From Hoyosella altamirensis (GTDB lineage: Bacteria; Actinomycetota; Actinomycetes; Mycobacteriales; Mycobacteriaceae): a DNA stretch of 64,000 nucleotides. A program made the position numbers and the translations under genes. Below, piece by piece: positions 36,812-46,834 of this stretch (its first letter is position 1; each line of letters begins with the position of its first letter). The notes beneath the pieces are model-generated. The model saw nothing but the letters and a program-made list of their open reading frames with translations. It made no database searches and was not told the DNA's origin. Where the stretch lies: positions 1,612,001-1,676,000 of the forward strand of contig NZ_JACHWS010000001.1 of NCBI RefSeq assembly GCF_014191505.1, read 5' to 3'.

Positions 36812-39800
36812 CAGTACTCAACCTCCTGCGCGCGACGACGGATAGTGGTGACTTCGTCGCGCTGATTGCCGGTCGGTCCGTGGTAGTTGATCGCGAATGA
36901 CTGCTGTGCGTAACCACCGATCATGTGGCTCGGTTTGATCATCACGCGTGTGAGCGCGTTGTGGATGCCGCCGCGTTTCCCGGTTCGTTCGATACGAGGC
37001 ACATCGACCGCGCGGTCTTGGGCGTGATACATGAAGACTGTGCCTTCAGGCATGCGGTGGCTGACGATCGCGCGTGCGACCACGACGCCGTTCCGGTTGA
37101 CCGCTTCAATCCAGTCGTTGTCCTTCACACCGATCTTGTTCGCGTCGACCTCTGACATCCAGATGGACTGACCGCCCCGTGACAGTGTGAGCATGTGCAA
37201 GTTGTCCTGGTAGGCAGAGTGAATGGACCATTTGGAGTGCGGTGTCAGGTAGCGCACGGTGATGCCTGCCGTGCCTTCCTGGTTCCCCACATCCCCGACG
37301 CGTGGCTCGCTGAACAGCGCGGTCATGTCCAGCGGGGGCCGGAAAATGGGCAACTGCTCCCCCAGTTCAGCCATCCACTCGTGGTCGAGGTAGAAGTGCT
37401 GACGGCCGGTGAGAGTGTGCCACGGCTTGAGCCGCTCAGTGTTGATGGTGAATGGCGAGTACCGCCGCCCGCCTGACTCCGAACCAGACCACTCCGGGGA
37501 AGTGATTACTGGCACTGGCCGGGATTGTGTGTCTGCGAACGTGATCCGCTTGCCTTCGTGTTCCGCGGCAAGGTCAGCCAGCTTCGTTCCGGTGCGGGTT
37601 TCGAGGCTCAGGAAACCTTCGGTGGCGAGACGACCGTTGGTGGTTCCCGAGAGCGCAAGTACGGCCTCCGCGGCGTGGGTGTCCTTCTTGAGCGACGGCC
37701 GCCCAGCCGCGGGTCCGGTCGGTATGACGCCGTTCATTTCCTTGAGGTATTCCACCTCTTCGGCCGGGTAGGTCGTGACACCTTTGACGGTCAGGCCTAT
37801 CTGCTCAACAAGCGGTCCGAGCGCTGACATCTTGTCCGCTAGTGCCGGGTAATCTCGCTCTACGACAGTGAGTTTCGGCATGGTCTTACCCGGGATGGGT
37901 TCGCACTCGCCTTTCTTCCAGTCCAGAACTTTTCCTCCGGGCTGGGCGGTCGCATCCGCCGTGTCGTGCATCAGCGGCGTGGCGACGACGTCTTTGCGAA
38001 CACCGAGGTGTTTCTCGGCAAGCCAGCCGAATCCCCGGGCGATGCGGTGGAACGCCTCAAAGTCCGTCTTCGATTCCCACGGCGGACTGATGGCCGGCGA
38101 GAAGGCATGCACGAATGGATGCATGTCGGTGCTCGACAGATCGTGTTTCTCGTACCACGTTGCTGCGGGGAGAACAATGTCGGAGAACAGAGTTGTCGAG
38201 GTCATCCGGAAGTCCAGCGACAGCAACAAGTCGAGCTTGCCTGCGGGTGCTTCGTCACGCCACTTGACTTCCTCGGGCCGGATGCCCTCCGCGTCAGTCG
38301 TGCGCAAGTTCGTGTCGGCACCGAGGAGGTGTTTGAGGAAGTACTCGTTGCCTTTCGCTGATGAGCCGAGCAGGTTCGACCGCCACACAGTCAGCACTCT
38401 GGGGAAGTTCTCTGGGGCGTCCGGGTCTTCGCATGCGAATTGCAGGTGCCCCGATTTCAGTCCGTCGACCACGTGGCTGACAGGGTCCTTGCCGAGGCGT
38501 TCCGCTTCGTCCGCGAGGTCGAGTGGGTTGCGGTTGAACGTGGGGTAGGACGGCATCCAGCCGAGCCGCGTGGCCAGGGCGATGTTGTCGGCGGCGGTCC
38601 GGCCCCGGAACGCGCCCTTGGCGAGCGGCGACGCCACGACCTCGGACGTGAAAGGGTCATAGCGCCACTGATCCGTCGCGAGGTACCAGAAAATGGTGCC
38701 CTGCATCTGGCGCGGTGGACGTGCCCAGTCGAGACCAAACGCGAGCGTGCCCCACCCAGTGAGAGGTCGGCACTTTTCCTGTCCGACGTAATGAGCCCAG
38801 CCACCGCCGTTCACGCCCTGGCAGCCAGTCAGCAAGGTGAGAGCGAGGAAGGAACGGTAGATCTGGTCTGAATGGAACCAGTGGTTCGTTCCCGCTCCCA
38901 TGAGAATCATGGAACGGCCACCGGAGCGGTCGGCATTGTCGGCGAACTCTCGCGCCACCTTGATGGCTGAGGCGGCTTTGACTCCGGTGATTCCTTCTTG
39001 CCATGCGGGTGTGTACGGCTGGGAAGGATCGTCGAAGCCCTTGGGCCAGGAGCCCGGCAAGCCGTCCCTGTGCACTCCGTACTGGGCCAGCATCAAGTCG
39101 TACACGGTGGTGACGCGCTTGCCTGCAACTGTGCGCACCGGGACACCACGAGTGAGAACTTCCGGCGTTGTGGTGTCGAATCGGGGCAGTTTCACCTCTG
39201 CGGTCTCCGCCGATCCGTGCAGTGTCAGTGCCGGAATCACGTCGCCGAGATCAAGGTTCCATTTCCCCTTTCCGGACGCGGTGAATCGGTGGCCGAGTGA
39301 ACCACCTGGCACCACTGCCTCCCCCGTCTCCGAGTTCAGCAGTACCGTCTTGAACTCCGCGCCTTCCGAGGTTGATCCGAGATCCGCGGCCGTGAGGAAC
39401 TTTCCCGGAACAAAGGACTGACCTGTGCTGTCGTCCTCCAGCGTGACGAGATAGGGCAAATCCGTGTATCTGCGGACGTAATCAAGGAATCGTGGCGTCG
39501 TCTTGTCGACGAAGAATTCTTTCAGAATGACGTGTCCCATGGACATCGCCAGCGCGCCATCGGTTCCTGGGCGGGCGGGCAGCCACTCGTCGGCGAACTT
39601 CGTGTTGTCCGCATAGTCCGGAGAGACAACGATAACCTTCTGGCCCCGATAGCGTGCTTCCGTCATATAGTGGGCGTCCGGTGTGCGGGTGACCGGCACG
39701 TTTGAGCCCCACATGATGAGATACCCGGCGTCGAACCAGTCAGCTGATTCGGGCACGTCCGTCTGGTCACCGAACACCTGGGGTGAGGCTTCCGGCAAGT

Positions 39801-40515
39801 CCGCGTACCAGTCGTAGAACGACAGCATCGTTCCGCCGAGCATCGAGACGAAACGCGCACCAATTGCGTGGGACACCATCGACATCGCCGGAATGGGTGA
39901 GAATCCAGCGACACGGTCCGGGCCGTACTTCTTGATGGTGTGAACATGCGCGGCCGCGATCATCTCCGCCGCTTCCCACCATTCAGCGCGGACGAACCCA
40001 CCTTTGCCGCGTGCACTTTTGTAGCGTCGCGACTGTTCTGGGTCTTCGACGACGTCAGCCCACGCCAGCACTGGGTCTTTCAGTCGCTCCTTGGCAGCGC
40101 GGTACAACTCAAGGAGCGTTCCGCGAACGTACGGGTACCTCACCCTGGCCGGCGAATACGTATACCACGAGAAAGACGCACCACGCGGACATCCGCGGGG
40201 CTCATACTCTGGTTTGTCCGGGCCGATAGACGGGTAATCCGTTTGTTGCGCTTCCCAGGTAATAATTCCGTCTTTGACGTAAATCTTCCACGAGCACGAT
40301 CCCGTGCAGTTAACGCCATGCGTGGACCGCACAACTTTGTCGTACGACATTCGGTCGCGATAGAACGCGTCTGCCTGGCGTCCACCGGACTTGTGAATCG
40401 CCCGTAAGTCGCCGGAAGCGTCACCTCGCTGAAAATGACGTCCGAGCCTTAAAAGCGATTCCGCTACATCTGGGGTGCCGGTGGTACTGGCACGCTGATC
40501 GGCGAGGTCGGTCAC
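36811..40515 (-). CDS. narG: Respiratory nitrate reductase, alpha subunit (Mo-bisMGD)
   Basis: The catalytic subunit (1234 residues) reduces nitrate to nitrite. The N-terminal HGVNCTGSCSW carries the His/Cys ligands of the FS0 4Fe-4S cluster; YDWYADLPEASPQVFGDQTD contains the region of the Mo-coordinating Asp; IMWGSNVPVTRTPDAH and MGAGTNHWFH are cofactor-binding stretches. No twin-arginine export signal, so the site is cytoplasmic. The GTG at 40515 with GAGAGGAC upstream fits the family start; the longer frame from 40632 adds 39 unlikely residues. Confidence 0.95.
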   Translation of the reverse strand: MTDLADQRASTTGTPDVAESLLRLGRHFQRGDASGDLRAIHKSGGRQADAFYRDRMSYDKVVRSTHGVNCTGSCSWKIYVKDGIITWEAQQTDYPSIGPDKPEYEPRGCPRGASFSWYTYSPARVRYPYVRGTLLELYRAAKERLKDPVLAWADVVEDPEQSRRYKSARGKGGFVRAEWWEAAEMIAAAHVHTIKKYGPDRVAGFSPIPAMSMVSHAIGARFVSMLGGTMLSFYDWYADLPEASPQVFGDQTDVPESADWFDAGYLIMWGSNVPVTRTPDAHYMTEARYRGQKVIVVSPDYADNTKFADEWLPARPGTDGALAMSMGHVILKEFFVDKTTPRFLDYVRRYTDLPYLVTLEDDSTGQSFVPGKFLTAADLGSTSEGAEFKTVLLNSETGEAVVPGGSLGHRFTASGKGKWNLDLGDVIPALTLHGSAETAEVKLPRFDTTTPEVLTRGVPVRTVAGKRVTTVYDLMLAQYGVHRDGLPGSWPKGFDDPSQPYTPAWQEGITGVKAASAIKVAREFADNADRSGGRSMILMGAGTNHWFHSDQIYRSFLALTLLTGCQGVNGGGWAHYVGQEKCRPLTGWGTLAFGLDWARPPRQMQGTIFWYLATDQWRYDPFTSEVVASPLAKGAFRGRTAADNIALATRLGWMPSYPTFNRNPLDLADEAERLGKDPVSHVVDGLKSGHLQFACEDPDAPENFPRVLTVWRSNLLGSSAKGNEYFLKHLLGADTNLRTTDAEGIRPEEVKWRDEAPAGKLDLLLSLDFRMTSTTLFSDIVLPAATWYEKHDLSSTDMHPFVHAFSPAISPPWESKTDFEAFHRIARGFGWLAEKHLGVRKDVVATPLMHDTADATAQPGGKVLDWKKGECEPIPGKTMPKLTVVERDYPALADKMSALGPLVEQIGLTVKGVTTYPAEEVEYLKEMNGVIPTGPAAGRPSLKKDTHAAEAVLALSGTTNGRLATEGFLSLETRTGTKLADLAAEHEGKRITFADTQSRPVPVITSPEWSGSESGGRRYSPFTINTERLKPWHTLTGRQHFYLDHEWMAELGEQLPIFRPPLDMTALFSEPRVGDVGNQEGTAGITVRYLTPHSKWSIHSAYQDNLHMLTLSRGGQSIWMSEVDANKIGVKDNDWIEAVNRNGVVVARAIVSHRMPEGTVFMYHAQDRAVDVPRIERTGKRGGIHNALTRVMIKPSHMIGGYAQQSFAINYHGPTGNQRDEVTTIRRRAQEVEY

Positions 40516-41114
40516 AACTGTCCTCTCGAGGGAGCACCTGATGGCGGATCCGTTAATTCCGGCATCTGGCGCAAACTGCGATGGGCTGAGCAGGTTGGGA
40601 CGACTGTATATACCGTTTGACCTGCGGTTCAACGCTGATCACGTATCGCACGCCGAAGCCTCGCACCCGGTGCGACCCGTGCAACGTCCCGGTTACATCA
40701 AATGTGACGAAAGCGATAGCTGTCGTGGACTGAACAGGGACTTCGCCTCCGCTCGACGCACCGCCGCCCGCTGCGCGGTGAAGAGTGCGGAACAAAGAAT
40801 TAACTATCTCGAGGCGGTGACAACGCCGGCAGGTGCCCGATTCTCCACCCCTAGGGTGCCTGGATACGAAGCATGCTCGCTGCGAACCTAGAGAAACACG
40901 ACCTGCACCGAAGCTCGGAGAACCGCCGCGATTGCCGAAACAGCGGAAAACACCGGCAGCGCAGCGTAAACGCACGGGCGCAAATGGTGGCGCATTTGAT
41001 CGGGCGTATCGAATGATAGACGCCAGTGCGGCCGAGTGGGAAACTATGAATGGCTGCCCACAAGTCAATCATCAGCGGGCACGTGAAACGTCCTCCAATA
41101 GAAGGCTGGGACGA
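40516..41114. promoter_or_regulatory. Divergent intergenic region between narG and the Kelch kinase
   Basis: About 600 bp without a convincing gene. Short frames on both strands lack family features and Shine-Dalgarno sites. It must hold the nar promoter and that of the kinase gene. A TGTGA half-site at about 40703 is CRP/FNR-like but has no matching second half. If the kinase started at 40833 or 41046 the region would be shorter. Confidence 0.5.
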
Positions 41115-44100
41115 ATGGCAGAAGAAGGCGACACACCTACGCCCGGCGGTTCTGGGCCGGGGATTGCCGACGAACTTTCGGCTGCCGGTTTCATCAATGC
41201 CCGAATGGTTGGTCGAGGCGGGTTCGGCACGGTCTATCGATGCGTCCAGGCGGCTGTGGGACGTGTAGTCGCCGTCAAGGTCTTGTCCTCCGACCTCGAC
41301 CGCGACAATCGCGAGCGCTTCCTGCGCGAGGGCCACGCCATGGGACGGCTCTCCGGACACCCGAACATCGTCAACATCATTCAGGTCGGGACTACCGATT
41401 CGGGCCGCCCCTACATCGTCATGCCCTTTCACCCGCGTGATTCGCTCGCCGTCCGGTTGCGCCGCCATGGCCCAATCGCCTGGAGCACGGCGATAAGCAT
41501 CGGCGTGAAACTTGCGGGCGCGCTCGAAACCGCGCACCGCTGCGGAACTCTTCATCGTGACGTCAAACCCGGCAACATCCTGATGTCGGACTACGACGAA
41601 CCACGCCTCACCGATTTCGGTATTGCACGCATCGAGGGGGGCTTCGAAACCGCCACCGCGGCGTTCACTGGCTCTCTTGCCTACACCGCGCCGGAGGTCC
41701 TCGAGGGGAACAAACCAACGCGCGCGGCGGACATCTATGCTCTCGGTGCTACCTTGTTTGCGCTGATCACGGGTAAAGCTGCGCACGAGCGGCGCACCGG
41801 GGAGGAACTCGTCGCGCAGTTCGTGCGCATCACGACACAGCCGCTACCGGACCTTCGGGAGCGAGGCATACCCGACGATATTTGCGCCGCGATCGAGAAG
41901 TCCATGGCAATCCGCACTGAGGATCGCTGGCAGACCGCCGAAGAGCTCGGCCACGAACTTCAGGCTGCTCAGGAACGTCACGGACTGCCCGTGGACGATA
42001 TGGCGATTCCCGAGTTCGACGCCGATGATCTCGACACCGCCAGCTCTGCGTGGCCGGCGGACGGCGCGGCCGACTTCGAGGAAACCGAGGCCTCACCACG
42101 CGCACCCGAGTTCACCGGGCCGAGCGAAGTACACGCACCCGCCGGGGAAAGCCGCGAAACGCAGCCGCCCAGCATCCCAGTCGCGCCTGTGCCCCCAGTC
42201 GCGAACCCCGCAGCGCCCCCGCCGATTCCAGTGTCGCCGGAACCCAGTTCCGGGCCACCGGATAAGTCGTCATCACGCCGGAACTCTCGTGTGCTGACTT
42301 ATGCGGCGATCGCCCTCATTCCCATTCTTGTCATCGCGGTGGGCTGGGCGGTGTGGCCGCGCACCAGCCCGGCCACCTGTACACAGCCGCCCTACTCGGC
42401 TGAAGAATGCACGTTCGAAACCGTGGCTGATTCCTGGTCACCGTATCCAGACGCGCCGCTAGCGCGTCAGCAGACAGCGACTGCCGTCGATGATGGCGGC
42501 ATCGTCTGGGTCATTGGCGGGCTCGACGAGAACGGAACGAGCACTGAGGCGGTACGGGGCTACGACCCCGGTGGCGGAAGGCAATGGCGTACAGGTCTCA
42601 GTCTCCCGGAGCCGGTGGACCACGCCGCCGCCGTGTTCTACAACGGGGAACTCGTCGTGATCGGTGGCTGGCTGGACGGGGGCAGCACCACCACCGGTCA
42701 GGTACTTGCACTCCGGGACGGGCGGAGGTGGGTCGAACTGCCTCCCCTCAATCATCCGCGTGCTGCCGCCGCAGCGGCCGTCGCAGGAGGCAAGATCGTT
42801 GTCTTCGGCGGGCAGTCTGGTGGCGAACTGGTGCCCGAGACCGAGGTTTTCGACGGTGAACGATGGGTCGACACGGCTGCGCTTCCAGTTCCGCGTGAAC
42901 ACCTCGCGGCCACGACCGATGGGTCCTTCGTCTACGCGGTCGGAGGTCGGCAGCTATCTGTCGACGACAACACCGCTGCGCTCGATCGGTATGATCCCGA
43001 GGCGGAAACCTGGACGAGCTTGCCCGAAATGCCAACACCTCGCGGTGGGCTCGGCGCGGCATTCGCTGATGGCCGCATTCTCGCGGTGGGCGGCGAACTC
43101 CCAGACCGGGTCAGCGGTGTCACCGAAAGCTACGACATTGCTACACAGACGTGGTCTCGGCTGCCTGAGATGACGACGCCCCGCCACGGCATGTCCGTAG
43201 CCGCGGTGAGAGGCGAAATGTTCGCCATAGGCGGGGCCAGCCAGATCGGCCACCGCGGCACCACGAACGCCACGGAAACACTTCGAATCCCTGCTCCGCG
43301 TACCGACCCCGACTGGTGGGTGGAAACCGCGCGCTCCAACACACCACGGCAGTGGGCGGCAGCAGCGGTGGTCGACGAACTCCTGTGGGTAGCGGGCGGC
43401 ATAGATGATCGCGGGTCCACCACTCTCGTGGAGGCGTTCGATCCGAGTGGCCGGCCTCCCGATTGGCGCCGCGGAATCGCTCCCCCACTGCCTGTCGACC
43501 TGAATCACGCAATGGCAGTCAGCTACCGAGGTGAGCTTTTCGTCATCGGCGGCTGGTCAGCGCAGGGCGGTGATACGTCGGCGATCGTTTCGGATCGTGT
43601 GTTCGCGTTACGCAACGGGCAGTGGGCGGAAGTCGCCTCGCTGAATCACGCACGCGCCGCTGCCGCAGCCGCGGTGGTCGGGAACCGGATCGTTGTGTTC
43701 GGTGGCCAGGCCGATGGTGAACTGGTTGGCCCCACCGAGGTGTTCGATGGCAATGAGTGGACCGTCGCTGGTGACATTCCAACACCACGGGAACATCTCG
43801 CAGGCGCGAGCGACGGTACATACGCCTACGCGATCGGTGGACGCGCCCTAACTGTCGACAACAACTCGGCAGCAGTCGAACGATTCAACCCGGCGACTGG
43901 CGAGTGGGCCTTCATGCCGGGCATGCCAGAAGCGCGTGGCGGAGTCGCAGCCACATACGTCCCCACTGCGGCACGCGAGGGATACATCGTCGTGGCGGGT
44001 GGCGAAGAGGCCGCGCACGTTCTCGATATCGTCTACGCGCTCAATCCAGCGACGGGCGCCTGGACGCAGCTGCCTGATCTGCAAACTGGCCGTCACGGAA

Positions 44101-44204
44101 TGTCGCTGACAACAATCGGTGACACCGTCTACGCAATCGGCGGTGCGACCCGGCCAGGCCACACCGCCTCAACGAACGCTGCGGAAACTCTGCGCTTCGG
44201 ATGA
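41115..44204 (+). CDS. Membrane Ser/Thr protein kinase with two extracellular Kelch propellers
   Basis: A receptor-like kinase of 1029 residues. Kinase domain (about 27-290): glycine loop GRGGFGTVY, VAVK Lys 55, HRDVKPGN with catalytic Asp 149, DFG Asp 167, APE. Pro/Glu-rich juxtamembrane stretch (about 295-390), one membrane helix (about 393-414, LTYAAIALIPILVIAVGWAV), then about 580 extracytoplasmic residues made of twelve Kelch units ending in GG motifs (VIGG, VFGGQ, YAVGGR and so on). The two six-unit halves resemble each other, so the ectodomain is a duplicated propeller. The start at 41115 is chosen because the kinase begins shortly after; ATGs at 41046 and upstream are possible. Confidence 0.88.
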   Translation: MAEEGDTPTPGGSGPGIADELSAAGFINARMVGRGGFGTVYRCVQAAVGRVVAVKVLSSDLDRDNRERFLREGHAMGRLSGHPNIVNIIQVGTTDSGRPYIVMPFHPRDSLAVRLRRHGPIAWSTAISIGVKLAGALETAHRCGTLHRDVKPGNILMSDYDEPRLTDFGIARIEGGFETATAAFTGSLAYTAPEVLEGNKPTRAADIYALGATLFALITGKAAHERRTGEELVAQFVRITTQPLPDLRERGIPDDICAAIEKSMAIRTEDRWQTAEELGHELQAAQERHGLPVDDMAIPEFDADDLDTASSAWPADGAADFEETEASPRAPEFTGPSEVHAPAGESRETQPPSIPVAPVPPVANPAAPPPIPVSPEPSSGPPDKSSSRRNSRVLTYAAIALIPILVIAVGWAVWPRTSPATCTQPPYSAEECTFETVADSWSPYPDAPLARQQTATAVDDGGIVWVIGGLDENGTSTEAVRGYDPGGGRQWRTGLSLPEPVDHAAAVFYNGELVVIGGWLDGGSTTTGQVLALRDGRRWVELPPLNHPRAAAAAAVAGGKIVVFGGQSGGELVPETEVFDGERWVDTAALPVPREHLAATTDGSFVYAVGGRQLSVDDNTAALDRYDPEAETWTSLPEMPTPRGGLGAAFADGRILAVGGELPDRVSGVTESYDIATQTWSRLPEMTTPRHGMSVAAVRGEMFAIGGASQIGHRGTTNATETLRIPAPRTDPDWWVETARSNTPRQWAAAAVVDELLWVAGGIDDRGSTTLVEAFDPSGRPPDWRRGIAPPLPVDLNHAMAVSYRGELFVIGGWSAQGGDTSAIVSDRVFALRNGQWAEVASLNHARAAAAAAVVGNRIVVFGGQADGELVGPTEVFDGNEWTVAGDIPTPREHLAGASDGTYAYAIGGRALTVDNNSAAVERFNPATGEWAFMPGMPEARGGVAATYVPTAAREGYIVVAGGEEAAHVLDIVYALNPATGAWTQLPDLQTGRHGMSLTTIGDTVYAIGGATRPGHTASTNAAETLRFG

Positions 44205-44211
44205 ACGCGTG

Positions 44212-44970
44212 TCAGACGCACAAACCATCGTCGGTGACACCGCGGGCGCACATCACGGTGCGCTCGACAGTGCGCAGAGTAACCGTTCCGTTCTCCTCGA
44301 TACCGAACACCAGCAACCGATAGCCCATCGTCGCGTCGTCACCGAGCCCGATCACGTCATAGGTGACTTCGTGAAGGTCCCCGCGGGTCGCCGGGCCAGA
44401 CTGCACGACTCGCGCTGGCGGCTCCACGGGCGCGAAATAGTCAGCGACCATCTCACCGAGATCTTCGATCGAGTCCGCCGTGTATCGGCCTTCAGATTCT
44501 ACGATTTCGCTCGTCGCGTCATCGGTCTGACCGAGCTCGGTACTATTGCGCGCGTTAAGCCAGCCGCTGCCCTCATCGCTCTCCACCTCGAACCATGTTG
44601 AGTCGGGCAGTTGCCAGTTGTTTCCAGTGGCGGAAAGAGTCACAGTCAATGGGTCCAGTTCGGCGACAACTGATTCCGTAGCCCCAGGGTCCTCAAGCAG
44701 CGCGATCGTGTCCGGGTAGGTCACGCCGACGATCGCGACGTCCGCCCCCTCAGACGGCCCGAACAGACTCGGTTCACCGGGCAGCGCATCCTCATCATCT
44801 GCAGGCGCCTCGGTAATCGGTTCCTCAGCAGTGGCAGGCGAGGTGCCCGGCACAGTGGTTTCGCCAGGGTCGGGCGCGTCTGGCTGTGCACACGCGGACA
44901 CTACAAGGAACGCCACGGCGGCGCCCGCGACGACAAGTCGTTGCTTAACACGGCAGTCCATGCGCCCCAT
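44212..44970 (-). CDS. Secreted lipoprotein of unknown function
   Basis: A product of 252 residues: signal helix RLVVAGAAVAFLVVSAC with lipobox VSAC, then an acidic/Pro/Thr linker and a globular part of about 170 residues (VAIVGVTYPDTIALLEDPG; SDEGSGWLNARNSTELGQ, which resembles an SH3-like GWLNARN strand). Two cysteines near the C-terminus (CARGVTDDGLC) may pair. The starts at 44970 or 44961 place the signal properly; the longer frame from 45231 overlaps the divergent MFS gene. Convergent with the Kelch kinase gene, 7 bp apart. Confidence 0.72.
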   Translation of the reverse strand: MGRMDCRVKQRLVVAGAAVAFLVVSACAQPDAPDPGETTVPGTSPATAEEPITEAPADDEDALPGEPSLFGPSEGADVAIVGVTYPDTIALLEDPGATESVVAELDPLTVTLSATGNNWQLPDSTWFEVESDEGSGWLNARNSTELGQTDDATSEIVESEGRYTADSIEDLGEMVADYFAPVEPPARVVQSGPATRGDLHEVTYDVIGLGDDATMGYRLLVFGIEENGTVTLRTVERTVMCARGVTDDGLCV

Positions 44971-45070
44971 GCTACGACCCGGTGCCCGGTTTGCGGATAA
45001 CGTCGCAGCAGCCGTGACCCTGCCGATACCTGAAGGTTTCCCACTGGCACTCATCGGCGAGGATGGAGGC

Positions 45071-46555
45071 ATGCCTACGCCCGCGACGTCACCACATTCG
45101 CCGGTGACCGCCACCGTGAACCCCTGGGCTGGGCTGTGGGCTTTGTGTCTCGGCTTCTTCATGATCCTGGTGGACACGACAATCGTGACGGTCGCAACCC
45201 CGACGATCATGCGGGAACTCGATACCGACATCGCGACAGCGGTGTGGGTAACGAGCGGCTATCTGCTGGCCTTCGCGGTGCCATTGCTCATCACAGGACG
45301 CCTCGGCGATCGGTTCGGTCCTAAACGCGTATACATGGCCGGGCTCATCACGTTCGCCTGCGCGTCGGTCGCATGCGGTCTGTCCGGCAGCATCGCCATG
45401 CTTATCGCCGCCCGCGTGGTGCAGGGACTTGGGGCATCGCTGATGTCGCCGCAAACAATGGCGATCATCACGCGAACGTTTCCGCCCGAGCGTCGTGGCG
45501 CTGCGATGGGCATGTGGGGCGCGGTGGCGGGAGCCGCAACTCTCGCTGGTCCCCTGCTCGGCGGTGTCATCGTGGGCACGCTCGGCTGGGAATGGATCTT
45601 TTTCGTCAATATCCCGCTGGGCGTCCTCGCATTCGTGCTTGCGTGGCGGCTCGTGCCCGACCTGCCGCGGACAGCACGGCGAATCGACGCGCTGAGTGTG
45701 GCCCTCAGCGCGTGCGCGGTGTTCCTCATTGTCTTCGGGATTCAGGAAGGCTCGAAATACAGCTGGGGAATCATCATCGGATTCGTTTCCATACCGCTCA
45801 TCATCGCGGCCGGAGTCGTGACCTTCGCGCTTTTTCTGCTGCGCCAGGCGATTGGGACGCACGACCCGCTGCTACCGCTTTCGATCTTCCGTGACCGCAA
45901 CTTCTCGCTGGCAGCCTTCGGTATCTCCACCATGGGCTTCGCGTCGGTAAGCATGTTCCTGCCGGTCATGCTCTACGCGCAGGAGGCCCGCGGATTCTCT
46001 GCCGCGCGGGCCGCCCTACTGCTAGTGCCTGTCGCTGTTCTCGCGGGCGTCCTCGCCCCGTTGGTGGGGCGTGCCGTTGATCGTATCGACGCCCGGATGA
46101 TCGCTGTGCCGTCCTTCCTTCTTCTCGCTGCATCCACCGCGTGGCTGGGTCTGATAATGCGCCCAGACACCGAGTTCTGGCTGCTCGTGATCCCGCTGAC
46201 GCTCATCGGCATCGCAAACGCAGGAATCTGGTCACCGCTATCAACGACGGCAACGCGCGCGCTCGCACACACCGTCGCGGGTGCGGGTGCGGGCGTCTAC
46301 AACACCACTCGGCAGACGGGCGCTGTACTCGGCAGCGCGGGGATTGCCGCGCTGATGGCGATGCGCAGCACGGCACTGGGGGTGCCGGTAGCTCCGGACG
46401 GCAATACGGTCGTCCCTACGGGTTCCGCTGATGCGTTCAGCATCGCGATGGGCCAGTCGCTTTTCCTCCCCGCAGCCGTCCTGCTTGCGGGTGCTGTGGC
46501 AGCGTTCTTCTTCGTACCTCGTCACTATCGCACTCCAGCACCGACCGCGTCGTAA
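45071..46555 (+). CDS. DHA2-family MFS drug/H+ antiporter
   Basis: A 494-residue transporter with about 14 hydrophobic segments (EmrB/QacA type). Motif A is seen as GRLGDRFGPKRVY, the antiporter motif C as GPLLGGVIVGTLGWEWIFFVN (segment GPLLGGVIVG), and the start motif VDTTIVTVATPTI in helix 1. It should export lipophilic compounds with proton exchange; the substrate is unknown. Start set at 45071 after GGATGGAGGC, since the longer frame adds 80 non-homologous residues. Confidence 0.88.
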   Translation: MPTPATSPHSPVTATVNPWAGLWALCLGFFMILVDTTIVTVATPTIMRELDTDIATAVWVTSGYLLAFAVPLLITGRLGDRFGPKRVYMAGLITFACASVACGLSGSIAMLIAARVVQGLGASLMSPQTMAIITRTFPPERRGAAMGMWGAVAGAATLAGPLLGGVIVGTLGWEWIFFVNIPLGVLAFVLAWRLVPDLPRTARRIDALSVALSACAVFLIVFGIQEGSKYSWGIIIGFVSIPLIIAAGVVTFALFLLRQAIGTHDPLLPLSIFRDRNFSLAAFGISTMGFASVSMFLPVMLYAQEARGFSAARAALLLVPVAVLAGVLAPLVGRAVDRIDARMIAVPSFLLLAASTAWLGLIMRPDTEFWLLVIPLTLIGIANAGIWSPLSTTATRALAHTVAGAGAGVYNTTRQTGAVLGSAGIAALMAMRSTALGVPVAPDGNTVVPTGSADAFSIAMGQSLFLPAAVLLAGAVAAFFFVPRHYRTPAPTAS

Positions 46556-46834
46556 CCGAGCCTGCCGACGCTGCCGGCGCTGCCCGCCCAGCACTGCGTG
46601 GATTTCCCGTATTTCGTTACATCTGGATCACGTATGTGGTGATCTGATCCAACGCGGCTGCCGACTGAGTCCGAGGTGACTAGGGTCGGGTCCGTTCTAT
46701 TTGCCAGTGACTAGACGCCAAAAACAACGAGAAGGCATGCGGGTCAATCGCGAGCAGAATCGTGGCGCGTGAGTGCGTGGGAGCACGGCGGGCAGGTTGT
46801 TTCGTATGCCGCAGATGGAAGGGAAACCGTCCCC
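46556..46834. promoter_or_regulatory. Intergenic region upstream of ehuB
   Basis: 279 bp with no gene. A small hairpin, GATCAC-N7-GTGATC at 46626-46644, could end the MFS transcript or serve as operator. The ehu promoter must lie between it and 46835; no clear -35/-10 pair was found by eye. Confidence 0.4.

Noticed and set aside
40541-40891. 116-codon plus-strand frame in the same region
   Set aside because: No family features and atypical codon use; it overlaps the narG promoter region. Treated as chance frame.
40553-41068. 171-codon open frame on the minus strand between narG and the Kelch kinase
   Set aside because: Composition is Arg/Cys-rich without recognisable domain, there is no Shine-Dalgarno, and it lies opposite the probable leader of the kinase gene.
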